Positions 1 through 5,677 of a stretch of 5,677 nucleotides of DNA are shown one piece after another. The notes under the pieces were generated by a model that saw only the letters and a list, made by a program, of their open reading frames with translations, ran no database searches and was not told where the DNA came from. The DNA comes from an uncultured Bacteroidales bacterium. Its GTDB lineage: Bacteria > Bacteroidota > Bacteroidia > Bacteroidales > F082. Location of the stretch: positions 1-5,677 of the forward strand of contig CAMKAR010000153.1 of NCBI GenBank assembly GCA_946410535.1, given 5' to 3'. Each line of letters opens with the position of its first letter. Within the stretch, counting starts at the first letter, position 1. The translations under genes were made by a program, and so were the position numbers.

Positions 1-1444
1 CGACGGTGTTGTCTTCCATGTTGGGCTTCACGTCTGGATTGATGCTTTCCTGGTTGAAGAATCCGAGCGTGGCCAATTCGCGCACCGAGCGCATTACGTC
101 GCTGCGGCTGAAGAGCTGACCGGGACGGGTGTAAAGCTCGCGCAGCACCACATGGTCATAGGTTTTGGTGTTACCCTTCAGCGTGACGTTGTTGATACGG
201 GCCTGCTTGCCTTCGGTGAGGCGGATTTCGAGGTCGATGGAGTCGTTGTCGACAGCCACTTCCACGGGGTCGGCGCGGAAGAAGAGGTATCCGTCGTCCA
301 TATACAGCGAACTGACGTCCAAGGTGGTTTCGCTTAAGGTCAGGTTCTTGTTGAGCAACTCCTTATTATATATGTCGCCCTTCTTGATGCCGAGGATGGA
401 GTTGAGCGTTTCCTCCGAGTATTTGGTGTTGCCGGTCCAGCTGATGCTGCGGTAGTGGTACTTGTTGCCTTCGTCGATGACAAGGTCGATGCCGAGATTG
501 CGGTCGTCGATCCTATACACCGAGTCGCGCACGATGCGGGCATCGCGGTAGCCCTTCGAGTTGTACTTCTCGATGATGTGTTTCTTGTCGTCTTCGTAGT
601 TTTTCTCCATGAATTTGGAAGCCTTGAAGATACGCGGGCGGTAGTTGTCGTAGAAATATTCCTCCACGGTGTTGATGGCTCTCATGGGATGCAGGGTGAC
701 CAAGTCGGCGACAGCGTTCACGATCATCGGGCCGAGGGGATCTAATGGGTCAAAATGGCCGCGTTCCTTCGTTTCCTTCATGGCGAGCTGGATTTGCCCT
801 TCCGAAAGGTTCTCGTTGCCGATGAAGTTGATCTGTGCAATCTTGACCTTGGGGCCTTTGTCGACATTGATGACCATGTCGATATAGTTCTCGCGGGCGG
901 TGTCGGCCTTTTGCTCGATATCGATGTCGACGTTATAGAAGCCTTTGTCGTAATAATAGTCCTCGATGATGCGTGTGGTCTTGGTCAGGAGGTGGTCGGT
1001 GGCGATGTCTCCGCGCGAAACGTTGATTTTGTTGCGGATGTCGTCGGCCTCGCTTTTCTTGATGCCTGTGAACGAGAACCTTGAAACACGCGGTTTCTCC
1101 TTGATGACGATTTGGAGGAACACCTTGTTGCCCACGAAGTCGGTGGCGTTGATGGCCACGTCCTCAAACAAGCCCTGTTCCCAGATCTTCTTGATGCCGG
1201 TCGAGATTTCGTCGCCCGGGATAGAGATGGTCTCGCCCACCTTCAGGTTGGCGATCAGGCTCAGCATGGTGGCATCGACATATTTGGCGCCATCGACGAC
1301 AATGCCTCCAATCTCGTATTTCTGCGGGCGCGAATAGTCGATCTCGGAGAGGTCGTCACCGATTTGGATTTGGGCAAAAGCACTGCTCCCGAAGCCCAAA
1401 AAAGCCAACAGGAACAGTGTTATGGGTAAGTATCTCAATCGCAT
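1..1444 (-). CDS. bamA: Outer membrane protein assembly factor BamA, C-terminus cut off by window edge
   Basis: BamA folds and inserts beta-barrel proteins into the outer membrane. The reading frame runs without a stop from the ATG at 1444 to the left edge, giving 481 codons and one extra base. A signal peptide spans residues 1-24, with a hydrophobic core at 8-19 and a cut after A22-F23-A24. I see five POTRA domains: about 43-118, 119-198, 200-326, 328-412 and 414 onward; the last is cut and the membrane barrel lies outside. Typical POTRA signatures are FTGIKKSEADDIRNKI (125-140), FIGNENLSEGQI (207-218), WTGNTKYSEETLNSILGIKKGD (starting at 336) and LKGNTKTYDHVVLRELYTRPG (starting at 422). POTRA3 is enlarged by roughly 40 residues (about 228-270) before a YNSKGYRDA motif at 294-302. 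The gene follows uppS by 15 nt. A full member should be about 850-900 residues. Other POTRA proteins such as TamA are less likely, given five repeats and the uppS context. Confidence 0.95.
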   Translation of the reverse strand, partial: MRLRYLPITLFLLAFLGFGSSAFAQIQIGDDLSEIDYSRPQKYEIGGIVVDGAKYVDATMLSLIANLKVGETISIPGDEISTGIKKIWEQGLFEDVAINATDFVGNKVFLQIVIKEKPRVSRFSFTGIKKSEADDIRNKINVSRGDIATDHLLTKTTRIIEDYYYDKGFYNVDIDIEQKADTARENYIDMVINVDKGPKVKIAQINFIGNENLSEGQIQLAMKETKERGHFDPLDPLGPMIVNAVADLVTLHPMRAINTVEEYFYDNYRPRIFKASKFMEKNYEDDKKHIIEKYNSKGYRDARIVRDSVYRIDDRNLGIDLVIDEGNKYHYRSISWTGNTKYSEETLNSILGIKKGDIYNKELLNKNLTLSETTLDVSSLYMDDGYLFFRADPVEVAVDNDSIDLEIRLTEGKQARINNVTLKGNTKTYDHVVLRELYTRPGQLFSRSDVMRSVRELATLGFFNQESINPDVKPNMEDNTV

Positions 1445-1450
1445 AAGTCT

Positions 1451-1462
1451 ATCAATCAATCA
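1451..1462 (-). repeat. Three tandem TGAT units between uppS and bamA
   Basis: The minus strand reads TGATTGATTGATAG from 1462, starting with the uppS stop codon. The 4-nt period places a TGA in each of the three frames within 11 bases. The bamA ATG follows at 1444. An ATG at 1463-1461 also overlaps the uppS stop and opens a three-codon frame (ATG ATT GAT TGA). The repeat is plain in the sequence; any role as an all-frame stop or a spacing element before bamA is inference, and three units is short enough to be chance. Confidence 0.6.
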
Positions 1463-2218
1463 TTTGTTAGTTATTTGTTCGCTCGTCTTCCCGAAACGCC
1501 GCTCGCGATGCTGGTAGTTCAGTATCGCTTCGTAGAGGTCGGCCTTGCGGAAGTCGGGCCAATATTTTGGGGTGAAATAAAGCTCGGAATAAGCCAGCTG
1601 CCACAGCAGGAAGTTGCTGATGCGTTCCTCGCCGCTGGTGCGGATGAGCAGCTCGGGGTCGGGGATGCCTGCCGTCGAGAGGTACGACGAAATCGTAGCG
1701 TCGTCGATGGCTTCGGGCATCAGTTTCCCTTGGGCCACGTCTTGTGCCATGCGGCGCGAGGCTTGGGTCAAGTCCCAGCGACCGCTATAGCTCAGCGCGA
1801 GAGTAAGCGTCATGCGGGTGTTGTGACTCGTGTCGGCGATGGCTTGCATCAGCTGTTCGTAATTGGCCTTAGGCAAGCTCTTCAGGTCGCCGATGGCATT
1901 GAGCTTGATGCTGTTCTTGTTCATCGTGACGACCTCTTTCGTGATGGTGGTGGCCAACAGCGACATCAACCCGGTGACTTCGGCCAACGGACGGTTCCAG
2001 TTCTCTGTCGAGAAGGCATAGAGGGTCAAATAGCCCACCCCCAACTCGGCACATCCCTCCGACACCTCGCGCACCGACTGTATGGCGCTTTGGTGGCCGA
2101 AGAGGCGCGGTTTGCCTCGTTCCTTGGCCCAACGTCCGTTGCCGTCCATGATGATGGCGATGTGTTGCGGCAAGCGTTCGCGGTCGATTTGTTGCATCAG
2201 TTGGTCTTTCAGTTCCAT
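1460..2218 (-). CDS. uppS: Isoprenyl transferase (cis-type undecaprenyl diphosphate synthase)
   Basis: UppS adds isopentenyl diphosphate units in cis to farnesyl diphosphate, giving the C55 lipid carrier used for peptidoglycan and surface glycans; it works at the cytoplasmic face of the inner membrane. The 252-residue protein opens its core with HIAIIMDGNGRWAKERG at 19-35, including the catalytic Asp25. GH at 41-42, YAFSTENWNRP at 67-77, and RTSGEERISNFLLWQ at 193-207 follow; Arg193, Arg199, Ser201 and Glu212 match the pyrophosphate and Mg2+-binding positions of the family. The usual YGGR motif reads SYSGRW at 143-148, a form I associate with Bacteroidota. Length is normal. The ATG is 2 nt beyond the stop of the barrel gene and no Shine-Dalgarno site is visible, so reinitiation from the upstream gene is likely. 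Product chain length (C55 or other) cannot be read with certainty from the sequence. Confidence 0.96.
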   Translation of the reverse strand: MELKDQLMQQIDRERLPQHIAIIMDGNGRWAKERGKPRLFGHQSAIQSVREVSEGCAELGVGYLTLYAFSTENWNRPLAEVTGLMSLLATTITKEVVTMNKNSIKLNAIGDLKSLPKANYEQLMQAIADTSHNTRMTLTLALSYSGRWDLTQASRRMAQDVAQGKLMPEAIDDATISSYLSTAGIPDPELLIRTSGEERISNFLLWQLAYSELYFTPKYWPDFRKADLYEAILNYQHRERRFGKTSEQITNK

Positions 2219-2220
2219 GG

Positions 2221-3066
2221 TCAGAATTTGCTAAGGTTACAGCCTCTGCCGTCGGGCAGGTTGAATTTCCAGGTGAGCGACACACGAGCCATGCCAAACC
2301 AGTCGTTGAAGGCCGAGTTGCCTCGCTGCTGGCCGGCGAGGTAGTTGCCCGTCGGGTCGGTCAAGTCGTAAACCTCACCGTTTTCGTCGGTGTAGGTCGC
2401 GTGTTGTTCGGGATACACCGTCGCCACGTCGTCGAGATAGTCGGTGAAGGTCTTTTGCATCCTCCACTCCACCGTGGCGGCCATGTGGCGCGACACCGAG
2501 AACTTCACGCCCATGCCGAACGGAATGCTGATGCCGACGGGGCTGGTCTTGCCAAACATCTTGTCGTACCATTTGGCATCGGCTGGTTCGGGGCCCTCGG
2601 TGGCATAGTCGCTCAAATCGACAAGTCGGTCGCCCACATTGGCAAAAACAGTGTATTGGAACACCGAAATGCCGCCAAAGATGTAAGGCGACACATTCTT
2701 TTTCGGGTTGCCGGTGTAGTATTCAAGGAAATTGAACTCCGCCACAAGGCTGAAGTCGTTGATTTTGGAGGTGAAGTTCAGGCCGCGTTCAGGCCGCCAG
2801 TTGAGCTTCGTGTCGTCGGCTGTCACGGTCACCCGCGAATAGTCGAAACGGAAGGTCCAACGGTTGTCGTAATTGAAGCGGACAAGGCCTCCGTATTGCA
2901 ATTGGGCTTGCGCAAACGGCAAGGTCGGGTTGAGGTCGCCCATATAATAACCCATGCCGGCATGAGGCCCAATCTCCAGGGTCTTTGGGTCGTCGAATTG
3001 GGCATTGGCTTGTGCAAAAATCGCCAAGCAACTCAATATCAGTAAATAACGAAGTTTTCTATACAT
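2221..3066 (-). CDS. DUF6089-family outer-membrane beta-barrel protein, function unknown
   Basis: The 281-residue product starts with a signal peptide: basic MYRKLR, a hydrophobic core at about 7-19, and a probable signal peptidase cut after A20-N21-A22, leaving Gln23 first. The rest alternates polar and hydrophobic residues with many aromatics and glycines, as in small outer-membrane barrels. Examples are the GPHAGMGYYMGDLNP segment at 33-47, SPYIFGGISVF at 126-136, and a last strand VSLTWKF at 262-268. The TDYLDDVATVY stretch (208-218) and RGNSAFNDW (248-256) are what I recall of DUF6089, a Bacteroidota family usually found beside nadK and uppS. A ten-residue tail with a lone Cys276 follows the last strand and ends in Phe. 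Its TGA lies 2 nt before the uppS ATG. A TAnnTTTG-type element sits 12 nt upstream of its start. The role is unknown; the link to uppS and bamA suggests envelope work, but that is inference. A PorT-like or general OmpA-type barrel is the alternative family call. Confidence 0.85.
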   Translation of the reverse strand: MYRKLRYLLILSCLAIFAQANAQFDDPKTLEIGPHAGMGYYMGDLNPTLPFAQAQLQYGGLVRFNYDNRWTFRFDYSRVTVTADDTKLNWRPERGLNFTSKINDFSLVAEFNFLEYYTGNPKKNVSPYIFGGISVFQYTVFANVGDRLVDLSDYATEGPEPADAKWYDKMFGKTSPVGISIPFGMGVKFSVSRHMAATVEWRMQKTFTDYLDDVATVYPEQHATYTDENGEVYDLTDPTGNYLAGQQRGNSAFNDWFGMARVSLTWKFNLPDGRGCNLSKF

Positions 3067-3078
3067 AATTCAAGGCTG

Positions 3079-3086
3079 CAAATTTA
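3079..3086 (-). promoter_or_regulatory. Candidate Bacteroidota-type -7 promoter element upstream of the barrel gene
   Basis: On the minus strand this reads TAAATTTG, an exact match to the TAnnTTTG -7 consensus described for the Bacteroidota primary sigma factor. It lies in the 48-nt gap between nadK and the DUF6089 gene, which by my count is only about 29% GC (14 of 48), far below the flanking genes. A convincing TTTG-like -33 element at the usual distance is not clear; the best T-rich match sits too close, and others fall near the nadK stop. Transcription from here would leave a leader of only about 8-10 nt. It could drive the barrel, uppS and bamA genes independently of those upstream, but an AT-rich gap can produce this match by chance. 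Confidence 0.35.
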
Positions 3087-3114
3087 TGAATTTTTCCAAT
3101 GAAAACGACAGAAA

Positions 3115-3993
3115 TCAATTTCTATTGTCTTTGCCCCACATCAATTTGTTGCGAATGGTACCAAAAAAGTCCTCGCCGCGCATTCTGACCAAGTTGAGGC
3201 AGAAATGCGCCTTGCGCACCTCAAGCTGCACGGAAGTGTCTAAGGTACAGCTTCTTGAGTCCATACTGAATACAAATTTCTTCTCGCGTCCCTCCACCTG
3301 TATGCGAATGGTGCTGTCGTCGGGAATGACGACGGGGCGCACCGTAAGATTGTGGGTGGCGATGGGTGTGATGACAAAGTTCTTGGCGTTGGGCGCAATG
3401 ATGGGTCCGCCCGCGCTCAACGAATAGGCCGTCGAGCCCGTTGGCGTGGCCAAAAGGATGCCATCGCCCCAGTAGGTGTTGAGATAGACATCGTCAACGA
3501 AGACCTTGATAGCCAGCAGACTGTGTTCTGGATTTCGGATAACGTTAAGCTCGTTAAGCGCATAACGCACATCGCCGAACACATTGTGTGGCTCGACCAA
3601 CTCAAGGATTGTGCGCTGCTCCACCTGATAGTCGCCCGAAAGCACGCTCTGCACCGCCTCTTCAATGTCGTTTTTCGATATGCTGGAAAGGAAACCGAGC
3701 CGCCCCATGTTGATGCCCACCACGGGCATTCCCGAATCGCGGACGAAAGGCACCGTGTCGAGGATGGTGCCGTCGCCGCCGATGGAAAACATCAGGTCGG
3801 CACGGCCTTGCAGGTCGTCGTAGGAGTGAAACAGCTCATATTTCACGCCTTCGGGGACGAAGGCGGCGACAATGTCGGCAAAAGGTTGGTAAACAACGAC
3901 ACCGACTTGTTTGTCAGACAGTTCCGCAAACAATTGTCGCATATATTCCCCGTTTTCCGGGGCAAGATTTTTCCCAAACAAAGCGATGTTCAT
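3115..3993 (-). CDS. nadK: NAD kinase (ATP-NAD kinase)
   Basis: NAD kinase phosphorylates NAD+ at the 2' hydroxyl of the adenosine ribose to make NADP+, the cell's only route to NADP(H); it acts in the cytoplasm. The 292-residue product carries the family signatures in order: GGDGT at residues 72-76 with the catalytic Asp74, GINMGRLGFL at 93-102, the N147-E148 pair of the NE motif, GDGIL at 176-180, and TPTGSTAYSLSAGGPI at 183-198, which forms part of the NAD-binding site. Length is typical for bacterial NadK. The ATG overlaps the rsgA stop as ATGA, so translation is probably coupled. A purine-rich AGAAGG lies only 3 nt before the ATG, close for a Shine-Dalgarno site, and this phylum seldom relies on such sites. 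The 48-nt AT-rich gap after its TGA is the largest in the window. No essential residue appears to be missing. Confidence 0.97.
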   Translation of the reverse strand: MNIALFGKNLAPENGEYMRQLFAELSDKQVGVVVYQPFADIVAAFVPEGVKYELFHSYDDLQGRADLMFSIGGDGTILDTVPFVRDSGMPVVGINMGRLGFLSSISKNDIEEAVQSVLSGDYQVEQRTILELVEPHNVFGDVRYALNELNVIRNPEHSLLAIKVFVDDVYLNTYWGDGILLATPTGSTAYSLSAGGPIIAPNAKNFVITPIATHNLTVRPVVIPDDSTIRIQVEGREKKFVFSMDSRSCTLDTSVQLEVRKAHFCLNLVRMRGEDFFGTIRNKLMWGKDNRN

Positions 3994-4928
3994 AGGCCTT
4001 CTTCTTTCACAGATTCATGGCTCTCGCCAGTCATCATCCGTATATAATTCACATAACGCCAGTCGGCGATGTCGCCGTTTTCGACGGCGGCCTTCACCGC
4101 ACAACCGGGCTCGTGGGTATGGGTGCAGTTGGCAAAACGGCATTCGCTCATCAAGTTACGCATCTCTGGGAAGCGTTGTGCCAAAGTTTCCTTCTCCATG
4201 TCGTACAACACAAACTCCTTGATGCCAGGCGTGTCGACAATCCAAGCGCCAAAGCCAAGGTGGTGCATCTCGGCAAAAGTCGTCGTGTGCATCCCTTTTT
4301 CATGAACATTGGAGATGGCCCCGATGCGCACGTTCAGCGAAGGGTCGAGGGCTTTCACAAGGGCCGACTTGCCCACGCCGGAATGACCCGAAAACAGGCA
4401 TATCTTCCCCTGCATCAAGGTCTTAAGCTCTTCGATTTGGAAACCTGTCTTGGCCGAAACGCCAAACGAGGTATAGCCCAAACCTTGGTAATACTCCATC
4501 AGCACGCACATCTCCCCTATCTGTTCGTCGGTATAGAGGTCGCATTTATTGAAAATGACGGCAGCTGGAATGTGATAAGCCTCGGCTGTGACCAAAAAAC
4601 GGTCGATGAAGCCCGTGGAAGTGCGCGGCTGCGCGATGGTGGCCACGACGATGGCCAAATCCACATTGGCGGCGATGATATGCGAAGCCTTGCTCAGGTT
4701 GACCGACTGGCGCACAATTACATTATTGCGAGGTTCAATCTTCTTGATGACACCCGTCTCCTTGCCTGGCTCTTGTTCAAACTCCACATTGTCGCCCACG
4801 GCCACGGGATTGGTGCTTCGGATGCCGTCCAAGCGGATCTTTCCGCGCAGGCGGCATTCCCATTGGCGGCCTTGTTCGTCGAGGACGACGTACCAACTTC
4901 CTGTCGATTTAATGACTTTCCCTAACAT
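3990..4928 (-). CDS. rsgA: Ribosome small-subunit-dependent GTPase A (RsgA/YjeQ)
   Basis: RsgA is a circularly permuted GTPase that binds the 30S subunit late in its assembly, checks the decoding centre and leaves after GTP hydrolysis. The 312-residue protein has an N-terminal OB-fold (about 1-70). The GTPase motifs come in permuted order: G4 NKCD at 127-130, G5 SAK at 158-160, G1 P-loop GHSGVGKS at 181-188, G2/switch I around KGMHTTT at 211-217, and G3 DTPG at 232-235. The C-terminal zinc knuckle fits CX4CXHX5C (C263, C268, H270, C276). I chose the ATG at 4928 because the protein then begins MLGKVIKSTGSW, a normal OB-fold opening. The frame stays open upstream to a Met at 5147, but that stretch lies inside dprA and is basic and low-complexity, unlike any RsgA domain. 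The start overlaps the dprA stop (ATGTTAG) and the TGA stop overlaps the nadK ATG. The length is normal for the family and all key residues are present. Confidence 0.97.
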   Translation of the reverse strand: MLGKVIKSTGSWYVVLDEQGRQWECRLRGKIRLDGIRSTNPVAVGDNVEFEQEPGKETGVIKKIEPRNNVIVRQSVNLSKASHIIAANVDLAIVVATIAQPRTSTGFIDRFLVTAEAYHIPAAVIFNKCDLYTDEQIGEMCVLMEYYQGLGYTSFGVSAKTGFQIEELKTLMQGKICLFSGHSGVGKSALVKALDPSLNVRIGAISNVHEKGMHTTTFAEMHHLGFGAWIVDTPGIKEFVLYDMEKETLAQRFPEMRNLMSECRFANCTHTHEPGCAVKAAVENGDIADWRYVNYIRMMTGESHESVKEEGL

Positions 4929-5677
4929 TTCTGGTATCTTTTTCCGGGCATGGCCATCAGCACGCCGTCGAATTCGAGGTTCAACAACAAAGCGGCAATC
5001 TTGGTCGTCGGCAGCTCCGACTTCACGATAATGTCGTCGAGGCTGACCATAGAATTGCTTCCGAAACAGTCCATGATGATCTTTTCCTCGTCGGTAAACT
5101 CTCGGAACAAAGCCGTTTGCTTTTCCGTCTTTGTTTCTGAATCCCAACGCATTACATAACGCAAGTTGAGCGCGCTCTCCATCAGCTGGGCGCGGTTGGT
5201 GCGAATGAGGTAGTTGCAGCCCTGGCTGTAGAGGTCCATCACGCGGCCAGGATAGGCGAACACGTCTCGGCTATAGGAATTGGCGATGTCGGCAGTAATC
5301 AGCGAGCCGCCTTTCAAGGCAGATTCAATCACCACCACGGCATCGGCCATGCCCGCGATGATGCGGTTGCGACGCGGGAAGTTCTCGCGATCGGGCTGCG
5401 TGCCGCTCATGCACTCCGTGAGTACGCCACCGCCATGTTCAATCATGTCGTTGGCCAACTTCTTGTTGGGCGCGGGATACACTTGTTGCATCCCGCAGCC
5501 CATCACCCCGACCGTTGGGATGTCGTTTTTCACCGAGGCTTTGTGGGCGCAAGTGTCCACACCGTAGGCCAAACCACTGACAATAAGCACATTGTCTTCC
5601 TTCAAATCCTCCACTAATTGGTTGCAGTTCTCCTTGCCATATTCGGTGATGTTGCGCGTGCCGACGATGGCCACCAC
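4922..5677 (-). CDS. dprA: DNA-processing protein DprA (Smf), N-terminus cut off by window edge
   Basis: DprA binds incoming single-stranded DNA in the cytoplasm and loads RecA onto it during natural transformation; many non-competent bacteria also keep the gene. The 251 visible residues hold the Rossmann-like DprA core: VAIVGTR at residues 2-8 from the edge, IVSGLAYGVD at 32-41, HGGGVLTE at 81-88, NFPRRNRIIAG at 99-109, KGGSLITAD at 122-130, AYPG at 141-144 and GCNYLI at 153-158. A C-terminal winged-helix-like segment (about 190-251) follows. Family members are usually about 360-370 residues, so roughly 110-120 N-terminal residues lie beyond the right edge. The GTG at the edge is an internal valine codon, not a start. 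The gene ends in TAG, which overlaps the rsgA start by 7 nt, suggesting translational coupling. No damage is visible in the core motifs. The family call is secure; whether this organism is competent cannot be judged here. Confidence 0.96.
   Translation of the reverse strand: MVAIVGTRNITEYGKENCNQLVEDLKEDNVLIVSGLAYGVDTCAHKASVKNDIPTVGVMGCGMQQVYPAPNKKLANDMIEHGGGVLTECMSGTQPDRENFPRRNRIIAGMADAVVVIESALKGGSLITADIANSYSRDVFAYPGRVMDLYSQGCNYLIRTNRAQLMESALNLRYVMRWDSETKTEKQTALFREFTDEEKIIMDCFGSNSMVSLDDIIVKSELPTTKIAALLLNLEFDGVLMAMPGKRYQKC

Noticed and set aside
152..1429. A chain of short plus-strand frames opposite bamA
   Set aside because: The minus strand carries one continuous 481-codon frame with a signal peptide and POTRA repeats. 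The short frames are its shadows.
1869..2297. A 142-codon minus-strand frame overlapping uppS and the barrel gene
   Set aside because: It is a +1 shift of uppS and the preceding gene, with a His/Arg-rich translation and no motif. Both real frames are intact, so no frameshift is implied.
1475..2344. A 289-codon plus-strand frame opposite uppS and the end of the barrel gene
   Set aside because: It crosses two real genes on the other strand and has no recognisable motif; best explained as a codon-bias shadow.
3081..3094. AAATT-CATA-AATTT hairpin after nadK as a terminator
   Set aside because: The stem is only five A-T pairs with no GC and no following T-run on the minus strand; too weak for an intrinsic terminator.
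2401..4047. Plus-strand frames of 214 and 231 codons opposite the barrel gene and nadK
   Set aside because: His/Val/Gly-rich translations with no family features, fully antisense to well-supported genes.
4017..4925. A 302-codon open frame on the plus strand opposite rsgA
   Set aside because: It lies wholly antisense to a gene with full GTPase motifs. Its product shows no domain, signal peptide or family motif I recognise. Long antisense frames arise from the codon bias of the true gene.
4929..5147. An N-terminal extension of rsgA by 73 codons
   Set aside because: The extension overlaps dprA in another frame, is basic and low-complexity, and lacks similarity to any RsgA domain. The ATG at 4928 gives a normal OB-fold start.
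5675..5677. GTG at the right edge as the dprA start
   Set aside because: The protein begins mid-domain at VVAIVGTR, normally well inside DprA, so the true start lies outside the window.

Overview
The window reads as a stretch of a Bacteroidota (most likely Bacteroidales) chromosome of moderate GC content. The signs are a DUF6089-type outer-membrane barrel gene lying between nadK and uppS-bamA, the 'SYSGRW' form of the UppS motif, a BamA with an enlarged third POTRA domain, gene starts without clear Shine-Dalgarno sequences, and a TAnnTTTG-type promoter element. Genus and species cannot be named from this sequence.

All six genes lie on the minus strand, so transcription runs from the right edge to the left edge. 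In that order they are: dprA (N-terminus cut off by the right edge), rsgA (overlaps dprA by 7 nt), nadK (ATGA overlap with rsgA), a DUF6089-family outer-membrane beta-barrel gene (after a 48-nt AT-rich gap), uppS (2 nt after the barrel gene) and bamA (15 nt after uppS, cut off by the left edge inside its fifth POTRA domain). Coding sequence fills almost the whole window, and no gene-free stretch reaches 50 bases. No RNA genes, mobile elements, CRISPR arrays or clear terminators were found.

The string falls into two parts. The first three genes encode soluble cytoplasmic housekeeping proteins: DNA uptake/recombination mediator, ribosome-assembly GTPase and NADP synthesis. The last three concern the envelope: an exported barrel protein of unknown role, the C55 lipid-carrier synthase, and the outer-membrane protein insertase. 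The only real intergenic gap, with a candidate promoter, falls exactly at the junction, so the envelope genes may also be transcribed on their own.

The bamA reading frame has no stop in the window but is clearly open and coding over positions 2-1444 on the minus strand. This is ordinary core-genome territory and I see no evidence of an undescribed system. The items most worth a second look are the uncharacterised barrel protein coupled to uppS-bamA, the BamA POTRA3 insertion, and the candidate internal promoter.
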